The notes: generated by a model not told the origin, from the letters alone. A stretch of DNA of 64,000 bases from Syntrophomonadaceae bacterium (GCA_003567725.1 PWYU01000057.1:1-64000); one strand, 5' to 3'; numbered from the stretch's first letter, positions 18,081 through 28,589 are shown. A program made the numbers and translations.

Positions 18081-19667
18081 ATGACAATGAGCAAGTGGAT
18101 GCATGTCGGTACCGTTCTTAAAAATAATGCCTATAATTACCCCGAACATCTTGGATGCCAGGACAAGGATAAAAGCTTTACATTCAAAGAGTGGAATAAC
18201 AGGGCCTGCCGTATCGCCAACGGACTTAAAGAGAAAGGGGTGGGTTACGGGGACCGGGTGGCCATCCTGGCTTACAACCGGGCTGAATGGATGGAGATGT
18301 ATGCCGCCTGTGCCAAAGGAGGGCAGATAGCTGTCCCGATCATGTTCCGGCTTACACCGCGTGAATATCAATATATTGTAAATCATGCCGAATGCAAGGC
18401 CTTTATCGTTGAATCTCCCTTCGTAGAAGGCGTTAGCAGCATCAGCAGTAGTCTGAAAACTATTCCCGATGACAATTATATCTGTATCGGTGATGAAAAA
18501 GCGCCGGCGGGTTTTGTCGATTATGAGGAATTTATCGAGCAAAGCCCTTCCGGTGAACCCGATGTTTTGGTTGATGCAGCTGATGTCTGGACAATTATGT
18601 ATACCTCTGGAACCACGGGTAAACCCAAAGGTGCGGTGAGGACCCATGAGAGTTATATGGCTCAGTACATGCTCAGCAATGTCAATATGGGGGTCCGTTC
18701 AGAAGATAAAATCCTCCTGGTTATGCCGATGTGCCATGTTAATTCTATCTACTATTCTTTTGCTTACACTCTTCTGGCTGCGCCGGTTATGGTTTATAAC
18801 GTAAGCTCTTTTGATCCCGAAGATTTTTTAAAAACAATTTCTGAGTACAAGGTTACTTATGCTTCTCTTGTACCAACGCATTATATTACTATCCTCAGCC
18901 TTCCAGATGATGTTAAACAGAAATATGATGTCAGCGGTATGAGACAATTATTGATATCTTCCGCTCCGGCCAGGAAAGATCTGAAACTGGCGATCATGGA
19001 GTATTTTAAGTCAGCGGAGCTCTGGGAAGCTTACGGCTCCACCGAAGCCGGCCTGGTTACCTACCTGCGCCCGGAAGAGCAATTTACCAAACTTGGCTCC
19101 ATCGGTAGAGAGATTTTTGGTTCAGACCGTATCAAGTTGCTTGATATAACCAGGGAAGAAGTTCCTGACGGGGAAGTAGGGGAGCTCTTCAGCCGTTCGC
19201 CAATTGTTTTCAAGGAGTACTGGAAAGATCAAGAGAAAACGGAAATTGCTTTTCACGGCGACTGGTGTTCAGCCGGTGATATGGCTCGCAGGGATGAGGA
19301 CGGTTATTACTACCTGGTTGATCGCAAACAAAATATGATTATCACCGGCGGTGAAAATGTTTATCCCTCGGAGGTTGAAAATGTGGTTGGCGGTCACCCG
19401 GCAGTTAAAAACATTGCGGTAATCGGCATTCCCGATGATAAATGGGGAGAGGCGATTAAAGCAGTGATTGTTCCTTATGACGGTTATGAACCCGGGGATG
19501 ATCTGGAAAGGGAAATTATTGATTATTGCCGCGATAAAATTGCCGGTTATAAGCGTCCCAAATCAATTGAATTTATCAAAGAAAATGAGATGCCGGTAAC
19601 AGCTACAGGGAAGATCCTGCATCGGGTTTTGCGGGAAAAATACGGTAGCTGGAATACCGGAAGCTAA
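18081..19667 (+). CDS. AMP-forming acyl-CoA synthetase
   Basis: 528 aa; TIMYTSGTTGKPKGAVRTHES, YGSTEAGLVTYL, GDMARRDEDGYYYLVDRKQNMIITGGENVYPSEVE. Confidence 0.9.
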   Translation: MTMSKWMHVGTVLKNNAYNYPEHLGCQDKDKSFTFKEWNNRACRIANGLKEKGVGYGDRVAILAYNRAEWMEMYAACAKGGQIAVPIMFRLTPREYQYIVNHAECKAFIVESPFVEGVSSISSSLKTIPDDNYICIGDEKAPAGFVDYEEFIEQSPSGEPDVLVDAADVWTIMYTSGTTGKPKGAVRTHESYMAQYMLSNVNMGVRSEDKILLVMPMCHVNSIYYSFAYTLLAAPVMVYNVSSFDPEDFLKTISEYKVTYASLVPTHYITILSLPDDVKQKYDVSGMRQLLISSAPARKDLKLAIMEYFKSAELWEAYGSTEAGLVTYLRPEEQFTKLGSIGREIFGSDRIKLLDITREEVPDGEVGELFSRSPIVFKEYWKDQEKTEIAFHGDWCSAGDMARRDEDGYYYLVDRKQNMIITGGENVYPSEVENVVGGHPAVKNIAVIGIPDDKWGEAIKAVIVPYDGYEPGDDLEREIIDYCRDKIAGYKRPKSIEFIKENEMPVTATGKILHRVLREKYGSWNTGS

Positions 19668-19803
19668 ATGTAAAGCGAAATGAAGCTGTAAGTGATCTGA
19701 CCAGGGCGAATGGGTCGAATGCATTTATACTTATTTGTTGAGTTAAAATTACAGTACTACTTCAGGATATTATTTACCGGTTCCTGTTAGTACGATAAAA
19801 GGA

Positions 19804-19826
19804 GGGGGTGCCTGTTCTGCACCCCC
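19804..19826. terminator. Hairpin between convergent acyl-CoA synthetase genes
   Basis: GGGGGTGC-ctgttct-GCACCCCC. Confidence 0.65.
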
Positions 19827-19865
19827 AATTTGCTGTCCCCTTGATTATGCCAAATCAACTTTTGC

Positions 19866-21434
19866 TTAATCTTCCTCGATATATTTTTCTCTTAAACGGG
19901 GTTTGTCAATTTTACCGGTAACATTACGCATAACCTGGTCGAAAACAATTTTTTCGGGCCATTTATAGCGGGCCAGGCCCTCTTCTTTACAGAAATCGAG
20001 GACTTCCTGCTTGGTCATTTCTTCTTCCGGGTAAAGTTGGACCACAGCCATGGCGATTTCCACATAGCGCTCATGAGGGTAACCGATTACGGCCACATCG
20101 GCAATCTTTGGATTGCGTCGTAAAACATCTTCGATTTCTACAGGGAAGATGTTTTCACCGCCTCTGATGATCAGGTCTTTCTTACGGTCGGCAATATATA
20201 CATATCCGTCTTCGTCCTGGCGGACCAGGTCTCCGGTATAGAGCCAGCCATCTTTGATGGCCCTTTCGGTCATTTCCGGGTTCTTAAAGTATTCTTTCAT
20301 GTTGCGGGGGCCTTTTAACAGCAATTCCCCCACCTCTCCGACCGGGACATCAACACCGTGGTCGTCAACCACGCGGGCCGAGACGTTGAAAGTAGGTTTG
20401 CATATAGAACCAGGCCGATCGAGGACGTCTTCATCGTAAAGATTGAAGGTTCCACCGCCGCCTCCTTCTGTAATGCCGTAGATATTGCCGGTTTTAAAGG
20501 GCAGCAGCTTTTTCATATCTTTAAACAAAGCTGACGGAACCGGCTGAGCCCCGATGACAATGTTTCCCGTAACAGGCGATAAATCATAATTGTTAATATC
20601 AATTTTGCCCTTCTTTATGGCATTAATAGAATCTGACATAGTGGGAACCGTTACCCAACCGTTGTTAATTTTTTCGTTGGCTATGGTTTTAATTAGATAA
20701 CTGGGATCGCTTAGATCCAGGAGTAAGACAATTTTCCCACCGGCCAGGTATGAGGGGAATGATAGGAAAAGGCTGCCGCTGTGGTAAAGTGGATGTGCGG
20801 CTAAGTATACAGTTTCATGTCCTTCAGAATATGTCAGGGCATTGCCGAGGCCGATCTCGTATAAGGTTTTATGGGCCTGGCAGACTGGCTTTGGTGGGCC
20901 GGTAGTGCCGGATGTAAACATTAATTCAGCCGGATCTTCTGCGTCGACTTCAACCAGGAGATCCTCGTTCTTTGAGCTTTCTAGGACACTGGCGTAGGGA
21001 ATCATGTCACCAGGGGCGTTGTCGCCAATGCAGATGTATGATTCGATTGTTTTCATTTCACCCCGGATGGGTTCTACTTTTTCCAGGAAGCCGTCACTCA
21101 GGATAAAGGCCTTGGGATTACTGGCTTCGGCGGCATATTTGATATCAGAGCTGGCAAAACGAAAGTTAAGGGGAACTGCTACTGCTCCCGCCCTCAGGAT
21201 GGCATGATAAGTGATCATCCACTCCAGGCTGTTCATCTGCAGGTGTAAAACAAAATCGCCTTTTTTTATGCCCAGCTGATCTTTTAGGTAGTTGGCTACA
21301 AGGTTGGTTTGATTATTGAATTCTTTCCAGGTGAGCACCCGGCGCTGGTCTTTTGATGGAGTGTATTCAATCAAAAATTCCTTTTCCGGATACTTGTGGG
21401 CATTAATAATACCATAAGATGCGAAATTCACCAT
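19866..21434 (-). CDS. AMP-forming acyl-CoA synthetase
   Basis: 522 aa; ELMFTSGTTGPPKPVCQAHKT, YGITEGGGGGTFNLY, DGWLYTGDLVRQDEDGYVYIADRKKDLIIRGGENIFPVEIE. Confidence 0.9.
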   Translation of the reverse strand: MVNFASYGIINAHKYPEKEFLIEYTPSKDQRRVLTWKEFNNQTNLVANYLKDQLGIKKGDFVLHLQMNSLEWMITYHAILRAGAVAVPLNFRFASSDIKYAAEASNPKAFILSDGFLEKVEPIRGEMKTIESYICIGDNAPGDMIPYASVLESSKNEDLLVEVDAEDPAELMFTSGTTGPPKPVCQAHKTLYEIGLGNALTYSEGHETVYLAAHPLYHSGSLFLSFPSYLAGGKIVLLLDLSDPSYLIKTIANEKINNGWVTVPTMSDSINAIKKGKIDINNYDLSPVTGNIVIGAQPVPSALFKDMKKLLPFKTGNIYGITEGGGGGTFNLYDEDVLDRPGSICKPTFNVSARVVDDHGVDVPVGEVGELLLKGPRNMKEYFKNPEMTERAIKDGWLYTGDLVRQDEDGYVYIADRKKDLIIRGGENIFPVEIEDVLRRNPKIADVAVIGYPHERYVEIAMAVVQLYPEEEMTKQEVLDFCKEEGLARYKWPEKIVFDQVMRNVTGKIDKPRLREKYIEED

Positions 21435-21583
21435 TTTCCCTCCTCATGATTAAATATTTTGTATCTGTTCAGCCGCTACCGGCCTGCTCAGGCTTGTTCG
21501 GTGGCAGAGACCTGTTGATTTAAGATCTTTGGTCAGTAACCATATTTTTTTAATAATCCAGCTAAACCGGATAGCCGGACAGT

Positions 21584-22168
21584 TTAATCGGTAACCTCAC
21601 GGCCAGCAATAAAGGCTTTTTTGTTTAATTCAATGAATTTTTGCGGCACCATACGTCCGACAACATCGAGCCAGGCTTCTTCTTCTCCGCCAACCAGGTT
21701 GGAGAGAGACCCAAGCAAAACTACGCCGACCATGGCCGGGTTTCCTAAATCTTTGGCAATTCCGGTTCCCTTTACCCAAAGAACTTTTCCGGCTCTTTCC
21801 AGGAGCAGGGCTTCTATTTCTTTTTTTGAAGGATAACTGGCTTTACCCAGGTTTACCAGGGGCGGGTTAATCCGGTAATCGTTAACCAGGGCCAGGGATT
21901 TTTCCTTCAAATAATGGGGGAATCGGGCTGCTTCAAGCATTTCAAAACCGATCAGGTAATCGGCGCTATTTTCTTCTACCAGGGGTGAATAAACCTTTTC
22001 TCCCCATCGAATGTGGCTGTCTACCTGTCCGCCCCGCTGAGCCATTCCGTGTACTTCTGCTTTTTTAACATCATACCCGAGCTGCAGCCCTACTTCGGCC
22101 AGGATGTTGCTGGCCAGGATTGTACCCTGACCGCCCACACCGGCCATTAAAAAGTCAATGTTTTTCAT
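21584..22168 (-). CDS. iorB: Indolepyruvate (2-oxoacid):ferredoxin oxidoreductase beta subunit
   Basis: MAGVGGQGTILASNILAEVGLQLGYDVKKAEVHGMAQRGGQVDSHIRWGEKVYSPLV. Confidence 0.9.
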   Translation of the reverse strand: MKNIDFLMAGVGGQGTILASNILAEVGLQLGYDVKKAEVHGMAQRGGQVDSHIRWGEKVYSPLVEENSADYLIGFEMLEAARFPHYLKEKSLALVNDYRINPPLVNLGKASYPSKKEIEALLLERAGKVLWVKGTGIAKDLGNPAMVGVVLLGSLSNLVGGEEEAWLDVVGRMVPQKFIELNKKAFIAGREVTD

Positions 22169-22211
22169 ATCTTCTTGCCTCCCTTAAAGATTATTTCAAG
22201 GCTGCTTAAAT

Positions 22212-23960
22212 TTACTTTTCGATAATAGCCTCCTGGGGACATACTTTTACGCAAAGGCCGCAGCCGTTACATAACATGGTATCGATGCGAACATGATCTT
22301 CTTCCTGGACCAGCGGGGAGCACCCGATCTCCAGGCAGATGCCGCAGTTGATACAGATATCGGGATCCACTTCCGGCGGAGTGTGTTTTTCCCTGGTGCT
22401 CAGCACGCAGGGGTGGCGGGAAATGATCACCGATGGTTCTTTACTCTCGACATGGTCCTTAAGGATCTTTTGCATTTTGTCGATGTCGTAAGGGTCGCAG
22501 ATATCTATTTTTTCATAACCGAGACCGCGAACCAGTTTTTCGGGGTCGACCACTTTAGTTTTCTGGCCTTGAATAGTTTTACCGGTTCCGGGGTGTTCCT
22601 GGAAACCGGTCATGGCTGTGGCATTATTGTCCGATATAATCGTAGTGGTGTTGCCCTGGTTATAAAGAACGTCGATAACGGGATGGATTCCTGAATGCAG
22701 GAATGTAGAGTCTCCGAGGACGGCTACTACATCATCTTTAACACCGGCCTTATCAATACCATGCGCTACACCGATGCTGGCTCCCATGCAGCCGGTGGTA
22801 TGCATGGCGCTTAGAGGCGGTGCAAAGGCCAGTGTGTAGCAGCCAATATCTCCGGTTACCAGCACTCCTTCTTCCCTGAGCACGTGAAATAGGGCGCGAT
22901 GTCCGCATCCCGGGCAGAGCATGGGCGGACGGATAGGGCGTTCCAGATCGCTTTTTAGCTCGGGTGGTGCCGGAGGCGCGTCAATTAAACCGGCTTTCAC
23001 AGCACAGCTGCGTATCAGGGAGGGGCTAAATTCGCCCAGAATGGGGAAGATATCCTTGCCCTGTACTTCAAAGCCCATCAGCTTCAACATTTCCTCCAGG
23101 AAGGGATCGAGCTCTTCAATAACAATAATCTTTTCCACTTGTTCTGCAAATTCGCGGATCAGTTTTTCGGGCAGGGGATAGACCATGCCCAGTTTTAGAA
23201 AGGTAGCATCAGGAAATACTTCCCGGGCATAGTGGTAACTAATCCCGGCGCTGACGATACCCAATTTGCTATTACCCGGTTCAATATAGTTAATTGGCGT
23301 GGTTTCGGCAAAATCGGCCAGCTCTTTCAAGCGTTCTTCCACCACCGGGTGGCGCCGCCTGGCATTGGCAGGAACCATGACAAATTTTTGCGGATCCCGT
23401 TTGTAAACGTTAAGCTCCTCCGGCGGTGAAGGGGGGCCTTCCTCTGTATATTCTACAGGCGTGGAAGAGTGTGACAGGCGGGTGACGCTGCGGACGATAA
23501 CCGGGGTATCGAACTGTTCGCTCATGTCAAGGGCGATGCCAACGAACTGTTTTGCTTCTTCACTGTCCGATGGTTCAATCATCGGGCACTTGGCGAACTT
23601 GGCGTAATTCCGGTTGTCCTGCTCATTCTGGGAGCTGTGCATGTTGGGGTCATCGGCACAGACAATAACCAGGCCGGCTTTCACGCCGGTATAGACGGCA
23701 TAAAAAAGGGAGTCTGCGGCCACATTCATACCGACATGCTTCATGGTGCTCATAGCTCGTGTACCGGCATAAGCCGCTCCAATGGCTACATCGAGAGCCA
23801 CTTTTTCATTGGGAGACCATTCGGCAAATACGTTCGGGTAATTGGCATAATTAGCCAGTATTTCCGAACTGGGAGTTCCGGGGTAGGCAGCTGCAACCCT
23901 GACCCCGTGTAAATAGGCTCCGTAAGCGAAGGCCTCATTTCCGGTCATTAATTTTTTCAA
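22212..23960 (-). CDS. iorA: Indolepyruvate (2-oxoacid):ferredoxin oxidoreductase alpha subunit
   Basis: 582 aa; GNEAFAYGAYLHGVRVAAAYPGTPSSEI, ThDP region GDIGCYTLAFAPPLSAMHTTGCMGAS, C-terminal 2x[4Fe-4S]. Confidence 0.92.
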   Translation of the reverse strand: MKKLMTGNEAFAYGAYLHGVRVAAAYPGTPSSEILANYANYPNVFAEWSPNEKVALDVAIGAAYAGTRAMSTMKHVGMNVAADSLFYAVYTGVKAGLVIVCADDPNMHSSQNEQDNRNYAKFAKCPMIEPSDSEEAKQFVGIALDMSEQFDTPVIVRSVTRLSHSSTPVEYTEEGPPSPPEELNVYKRDPQKFVMVPANARRRHPVVEERLKELADFAETTPINYIEPGNSKLGIVSAGISYHYAREVFPDATFLKLGMVYPLPEKLIREFAEQVEKIIVIEELDPFLEEMLKLMGFEVQGKDIFPILGEFSPSLIRSCAVKAGLIDAPPAPPELKSDLERPIRPPMLCPGCGHRALFHVLREEGVLVTGDIGCYTLAFAPPLSAMHTTGCMGASIGVAHGIDKAGVKDDVVAVLGDSTFLHSGIHPVIDVLYNQGNTTTIISDNNATAMTGFQEHPGTGKTIQGQKTKVVDPEKLVRGLGYEKIDICDPYDIDKMQKILKDHVESKEPSVIISRHPCVLSTREKHTPPEVDPDICINCGICLEIGCSPLVQEEDHVRIDTMLCNGCGLCVKVCPQEAIIEK

Positions 23961-23991
23961 TGCTAACCCTCCTTATTGTATTGGTCTTGCT

Positions 23992-25188
23992 TCAGTTTAA
24001 TTGTTCAAAAAATGGTTCCAGCTTAGCCAAAACCTGGTCTTCAGAAAACAAGCGTAAATCAGACATATCCGCTTCAAATACCGCGCCGGGCCGGCCGGTT
24101 TTTTCCCTGATCAATTTGCTTTTGGCGTAAAGGCCAAAAGCACTGGGTTTACAGCTGCGGTTGGAAAATAATACGAAGCCGTCCACATTGTATTTTTTCA
24201 TAAAGCTAATCTTCCGCCGGACCCGGTAATCAAAGCAGCGGTTTACAAATTCATGGGTATAGTTTTCAGCCAGGCTTTCCAGGGGGCGCTCAAGGTCAAA
24301 TGAATAAGCCCATGAATGAGTGTACTGGGAAGCCACAACCAGCGCCCCCTTTGAAGCAAAAAGTTCAGAAAACCAGCGCAGTTTTGGCCAGCAGGGGATG
24401 TGGTCAAAGTAGATCTTATGACGCTCCTTTGGTATGGCGGTTATTTTTTTCTCGATACGTTCGTCGATTTCCTTTTTTAGGGCCCGGTAATAGTCAACTG
24501 CCTCCCGGGTACCTCTGAGGGTGACAATTGGAGCCATGTGGAAACAGGCGTCGAAAAACCCGAAGGGAGCCGGTTTCAGGGCGGCTGAATCAAGAATTTC
24601 GTTCCAAAGGCGGCAGGCTTCGTTGGAAAGACTTAAAACTTCTGTGAGGCGGTCATAATCAAATGGTTGGCCGGTTTGCTTCTCAATAAATTTAATCATT
24701 TCTTTTAGCTGTTCGATAAAATACTCAATACAGAGACGGTCAGTTTCCAGACCCACCCGGGGTGAATCAAGCAGGAAATATGGGGCATCATAGAAGCGGC
24801 TTGCTACTTCGAACCACTTGGGCAAACTCCCGCACTGGGTGTTACAACAAAACAGCAGGTCAGGCTCTAAGATTCTACCCACCGGGTGTTCCTCCGAGAA
24901 AGCATCCCCGATACCGCAGCGGGCATATCCGCATAGGTCGCTGGCATAGCCTTTGCCTTCGGCGGCTGCCGATAGCTCATGAGCAATCTTTTTGGCTGCG
25001 GCAACAGCACCAAAATTTTCCGGATAATAGGGGAAAAGCCCGGCAGCGTAAATGAGTTCTACCGGAAAGACGGCGGTAACCCAGGCTACCGGCCGGCCTT
25101 CTTTTTTCGCTTTTTGCCCACTTTCGTGGTAATTTTTCATCATTTCTTTCATCAAGGCAGCAGTTTTAAAGATATTTTTTGTGCTCAA
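23992..25188 (-). CDS. 2-hydroxyacyl-CoA dehydratase / benzoyl-CoA reductase (HgdB/BcrB) family subunit
   Basis: AWVTAVFPVELIYAAGLFPYYPENFGAVAAAKK, SDLCGYARCGIGDAF, DLLFCCNTQCGSLPKWFE. Confidence 0.85.
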   Translation of the reverse strand: MSTKNIFKTAALMKEMMKNYHESGQKAKKEGRPVAWVTAVFPVELIYAAGLFPYYPENFGAVAAAKKIAHELSAAAEGKGYASDLCGYARCGIGDAFSEEHPVGRILEPDLLFCCNTQCGSLPKWFEVASRFYDAPYFLLDSPRVGLETDRLCIEYFIEQLKEMIKFIEKQTGQPFDYDRLTEVLSLSNEACRLWNEILDSAALKPAPFGFFDACFHMAPIVTLRGTREAVDYYRALKKEIDERIEKKITAIPKERHKIYFDHIPCWPKLRWFSELFASKGALVVASQYTHSWAYSFDLERPLESLAENYTHEFVNRCFDYRVRRKISFMKKYNVDGFVLFSNRSCKPSAFGLYAKSKLIREKTGRPGAVFEADMSDLRLFSEDQVLAKLEPFFEQLN

Positions 25189-26327
25189 CGGCTTTCACCT
25201 CCAACCATTTCCATAAAAGCATGGATTCTGGTACGGATTTGTCCCAGCCCTGCGCCGCCAAATTGTGTTTCAATGCGGATAGCCGGAAGGCCTTCATCCT
25301 GCATAGCCTTCAGGTTGTCGTAGCTATCAAAATTTTCGGGTTCGCAAAAAGTGAGGTGCAGGAATATTGCGCCCACTGCTTTTTTCTCTTTAGCCAGGCC
25401 GGTAAGGAAATATCTTCTCGGGTTTTGCTCAATATCAAATACTGCCGATGGGATACGCTTTAACTGCCGGTCGGCCAGTGCTTTTAACGGATCGGTTGCG
25501 GTACTTACATCAGCTTCAATATAGCGGTACCCGTTCTGAAAATCATCTGCGATCACTGTTCCTCCAAATTCTTCCAGGTAGTCTAATACCTCAAAGGGTT
25601 CAAGCAAGGTTCCGGACATTAAAAGAGGCAAGTACTGGGCGCTGCTTTCATTGATTGGTTTTTGCTCTAAGTCTTCCAAAGCTAATTTTAAAAGCCTGTT
25701 TACTTCTTCCCTGGGCATAATCATGGCTGCGTTTATAACAGTATATAACTGGCGGGAATTGATCAGGTTTGGGCTATGATTATGAAGTTCTGTCAGCCTG
25801 CGCAATAGCAGCCGGTTTTGGTTGTAAAGTTTAATACTTTCCTGGAGTTCACCCTTTTCGATGGGTGAACCGCGGTATATTTCAAGCCCCTTTTTTATCC
25901 TTTCCAGTTCACCCACTAGATACTGTCCGGCGCTGGCCCGGTTTACCTGCCGGGGGAGGCGGAAGTTTTCCATATAAGGCAGAGGGCGGAGATGTTCCCA
26001 GAGATCAAGCAGCATCCGCATAGTGTCACAGGTATGGGGTATGATCAACCCGTCCAGGAAATCCAGTTCTCCTTCCAGGGCGCGGGCTAAAGCGCTTCTG
26101 GAGTTAGAACAAGCCCAGGACTGAAGGTGAGCGTTGGCTTCTTCCAGGTTTGTGCTGCCACCGACAATGGCATAGGGGAAAAACCCTGCGGCATGGATCA
26201 TTTCTTCAGGGACATCACTTAAAAGAAAGCCGATTGCCTTCCCCCCGGACTCCTTTTTCCACTGCTTCACAGCTTCGGAGCGGTTTATGATAGCGTTTTC
26301 AAATGGCGCGAAATGGTTGCTTTTAAT
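25185..26327 (-). CDS. 2-hydroxyacyl-CoA dehydratase / benzoyl-CoA reductase (HgdB/BcrC) family subunit
   Basis: KAIGFLLSDVPEEMIHAAGFFPYAIVGG, WACSNSRSALARALEGELDFLDGLIIPHTCDTMRML. ORF track starts at GTG 26270 without an RBS; the frame is open to an ATT codon at 26327 preceded by GGAGAGG, so the real start is probably upstream. Confidence 0.8.
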   Translation of the reverse strand: MKSNHFAPFENAIINRSEAVKQWKKESGGKAIGFLLSDVPEEMIHAAGFFPYAIVGGSTNLEEANAHLQSWACSNSRSALARALEGELDFLDGLIIPHTCDTMRMLLDLWEHLRPLPYMENFRLPRQVNRASAGQYLVGELERIKKGLEIYRGSPIEKGELQESIKLYNQNRLLLRRLTELHNHSPNLINSRQLYTVINAAMIMPREEVNRLLKLALEDLEQKPINESSAQYLPLLMSGTLLEPFEVLDYLEEFGGTVIADDFQNGYRYIEADVSTATDPLKALADRQLKRIPSAVFDIEQNPRRYFLTGLAKEKKAVGAIFLHLTFCEPENFDSYDNLKAMQDEGLPAIRIETQFGGAGLGQIRTRIHAFMEMVGGESR

Positions 26328-26364
26328 AAATAGCCTCTCCTTTTTTATAGCTTAATAGAAACAT

Positions 26365-27456
26365 TTATTGTTTGAGCCACTGTGGATTCCCCTCAAAGCC
26401 TGGTACCACGTTTAGGAGCGGTTCTCCGTTTAAGAAACGTTCAATATTGTCTGTAAAAGCTCCTCCGAACCTGGCTGCATACATATCTGTCCAACTTGAA
26501 ATATGAGGTGTAATCAAGATATTATCGCAATCCCAGAGCTCATCTTCCGGAGGTAGATATGACGGCAGGGGGTTTTTAATCCATTGAGTGTCATTGGCCG
26601 CACCGGCTATCCAGCCTTCTTTCAAAGCTTTAATTAAATCCTCTTTGATGATCAGTGTGCCCCGGGCACAATTAATAAGGTAGGCTGTATTCTTCATAAG
26701 TTTAAAAGTCCTCTCATTCATCATGCCCTGGGTTTCTTTAGTTTCAGGACAGGAGAGGACCAGGAAATCGCTCTGACGGATTACTTCATCGACCTGTTCG
26801 TTTAAGTATAATTCATCGACATGAGGAATGTCCATCTTCATAATGTCTGTGCCGATCACATGCATATCAAAGGCTTTGGCCCGTTTTGCTATTTGCCTGC
26901 CGATACCTCCAAGACCAACAATGCCAATGGTTTTTCCATATAACTCTTCCCCCCGGACCCGGATAAAATTCCTTTCTTTTTGTTGATCCCAAAGCAGGTT
27001 ATATTTTTTGGCCAGGTTTAACATCAAGCCGATTACGAATTCGGAAACCGGTATGCCCGAACCGCCGGGCAGGCAGGTCAAGGGAACATGTGAGGGAAGT
27101 TTTCCCCACTTGGCCCAATGATCTATGCCGGCGCTAAAGGACATAATCCACTGCAGGTCTTTCATTTCCGGCACTCTTTCTACAATGACTCCCGCTCCAA
27201 CAATGTGGGTGTCTAAATAGTCATCTGGAATTGATTTGGCTGAGCCGTCCTGCAGTAACCGGATATTGATTTCTCCTCTTGCTATTTTTTCTGGAAACTT
27301 ATCTTCAATAATATCTTTATAATCTTCAGGGCTGCCCAAACCGGGCTGAAGGGCAACCAGTATATTCAGGGGATTGTATTTCGTCATCTGAGACACCTCC
27401 ATAATTTTATGCGCATGAATGAACCAGCTAATCCTCCGGTCCAATATCTCGCGCAT
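26365..27456 (-). CDS. D-2-hydroxyacid dehydrogenase (NAD-binding); true start probably nearer 27387
   Basis: YGKTIGIVGLGGIGRQIAKRAKAFDMHVIG, INCARGTLIIKEDLIKAL; internal ATG (MTKYNPLNILVALQPG) preceded by GGAGGTGTC. Confidence 0.85.
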   Translation of the reverse strand: MREILDRRISWFIHAHKIMEVSQMTKYNPLNILVALQPGLGSPEDYKDIIEDKFPEKIARGEINIRLLQDGSAKSIPDDYLDTHIVGAGVIVERVPEMKDLQWIMSFSAGIDHWAKWGKLPSHVPLTCLPGGSGIPVSEFVIGLMLNLAKKYNLLWDQQKERNFIRVRGEELYGKTIGIVGLGGIGRQIAKRAKAFDMHVIGTDIMKMDIPHVDELYLNEQVDEVIRQSDFLVLSCPETKETQGMMNERTFKLMKNTAYLINCARGTLIIKEDLIKALKEGWIAGAANDTQWIKNPLPSYLPPEDELWDCDNILITPHISSWTDMYAARFGGAFTDNIERFLNGEPLLNVVPGFEGNPQWLKQ

Positions 27457-27725
27457 GATCCGATCCTGGACGGGGTAGAGCCCGTACTACCTTATTACAT
27501 GTGTTCATTGACAGGCAGGCAAAGAGACATCCATTCTACCGTGCTGCAAAGTTATTTTTAACCAGAGCCTGTCTTAACCACTCAAGATAATTTAGAATGA
27601 AGCTCTTCAGGCCTTAAGGACACCTCCTCTGCATCGTTTCAATATTCTTGATTCACCATTGAAAAATTTTCCCCTTCTTTTGCCTAACTTTTTAATTTAC
27701 AATATTATCACTCTTCAACTTTTTT

Positions 27726-28556
27726 TCAGAGCCCCAGGAGCCTCGATGCATTACCACCGAGGATATTTTGAATTGTTTCACTGCCCAAAGGCAATTTTTT
27801 AATGGCTCTAATATTACCTGCCGGATCGGTTATGCCAGGCCAGTCTGTTCCAAAAAGGACTTTGCCTGATACCCGTTCAAGTTCCGGGAAATATGTTAAG
27901 AGTTTCTGAGGAGGCAGTCCGGCTACTTCCATGTAGACGTTCTCATGAATACGGGTTAAAACAAAAGCCTGATCATACCAGAAGCCCCTTCCACTGTGGA
28001 CCAGGATTATCGGGAGGCCGGGAAAATCAACAGCTACTTCATCCAGGTAGAGCGGATCTCCATATTTTAACTTGGCTCCTTTAAAAATCGAAGTGCCGGT
28101 GTGGACCATTACTGGAATTTTCAGTTCTTCAGCCTGGCTGTAGAGCGGGTAAAGCCTGCGGTCATTGGGATAGCAGTGTTGATAGGTGGGATAGAGCTTG
28201 ACACCTTGAAATCCCTGTTCAATGAGCAGGTTCAGTTCCAGGCCGGTGTTTACGGTCAAGCTGGGGTTAATGCTGGCGAAAGGAATCAGCATTTTTTTAT
28301 CCTGGCAAAACCGCAGGACATATTCATTACTGCAAACTCCGGTTACCATGGGTGATATTTCCGCCATTACAACACCATAGTCAATGCCATTGTTCTGCAG
28401 GAATTTGCATAGATAATCCGGATCGGAAAAATCTTTGTAAAATTGGTCCCAATCTTTATCGGCATGCATTTTTTTGATCCAGTTTAGGGCCGTTTCGACA
28501 TAAAACTGATCATAGACTATGGGATGAATATGAAAATCAATGACTGGAGTTTTCAA
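27726..28556 (-). CDS. Amidohydrolase_2 family metal-dependent hydrolase
   Basis: VIDFHIHPIVYDQF, GVKLYPTYQHCYPND, VMVHTGTS, VLFGTDWPG. Confidence 0.8.
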   Translation of the reverse strand: MKTPVIDFHIHPIVYDQFYVETALNWIKKMHADKDWDQFYKDFSDPDYLCKFLQNNGIDYGVVMAEISPMVTGVCSNEYVLRFCQDKKMLIPFASINPSLTVNTGLELNLLIEQGFQGVKLYPTYQHCYPNDRRLYPLYSQAEELKIPVMVHTGTSIFKGAKLKYGDPLYLDEVAVDFPGLPIILVHSGRGFWYDQAFVLTRIHENVYMEVAGLPPQKLLTYFPELERVSGKVLFGTDWPGITDPAGNIRAIKKLPLGSETIQNILGGNASRLLGL

Positions 28557-28589
28557 TAAAGCCCGTCCCCTTTAGAGCATAATTTCTCA

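Noticed and set aside
18051-18647. 198-aa minus-strand ORF opposite the acyl-CoA synthetase start
   Set aside because: Antisense to a well-supported CDS, no domain signature.
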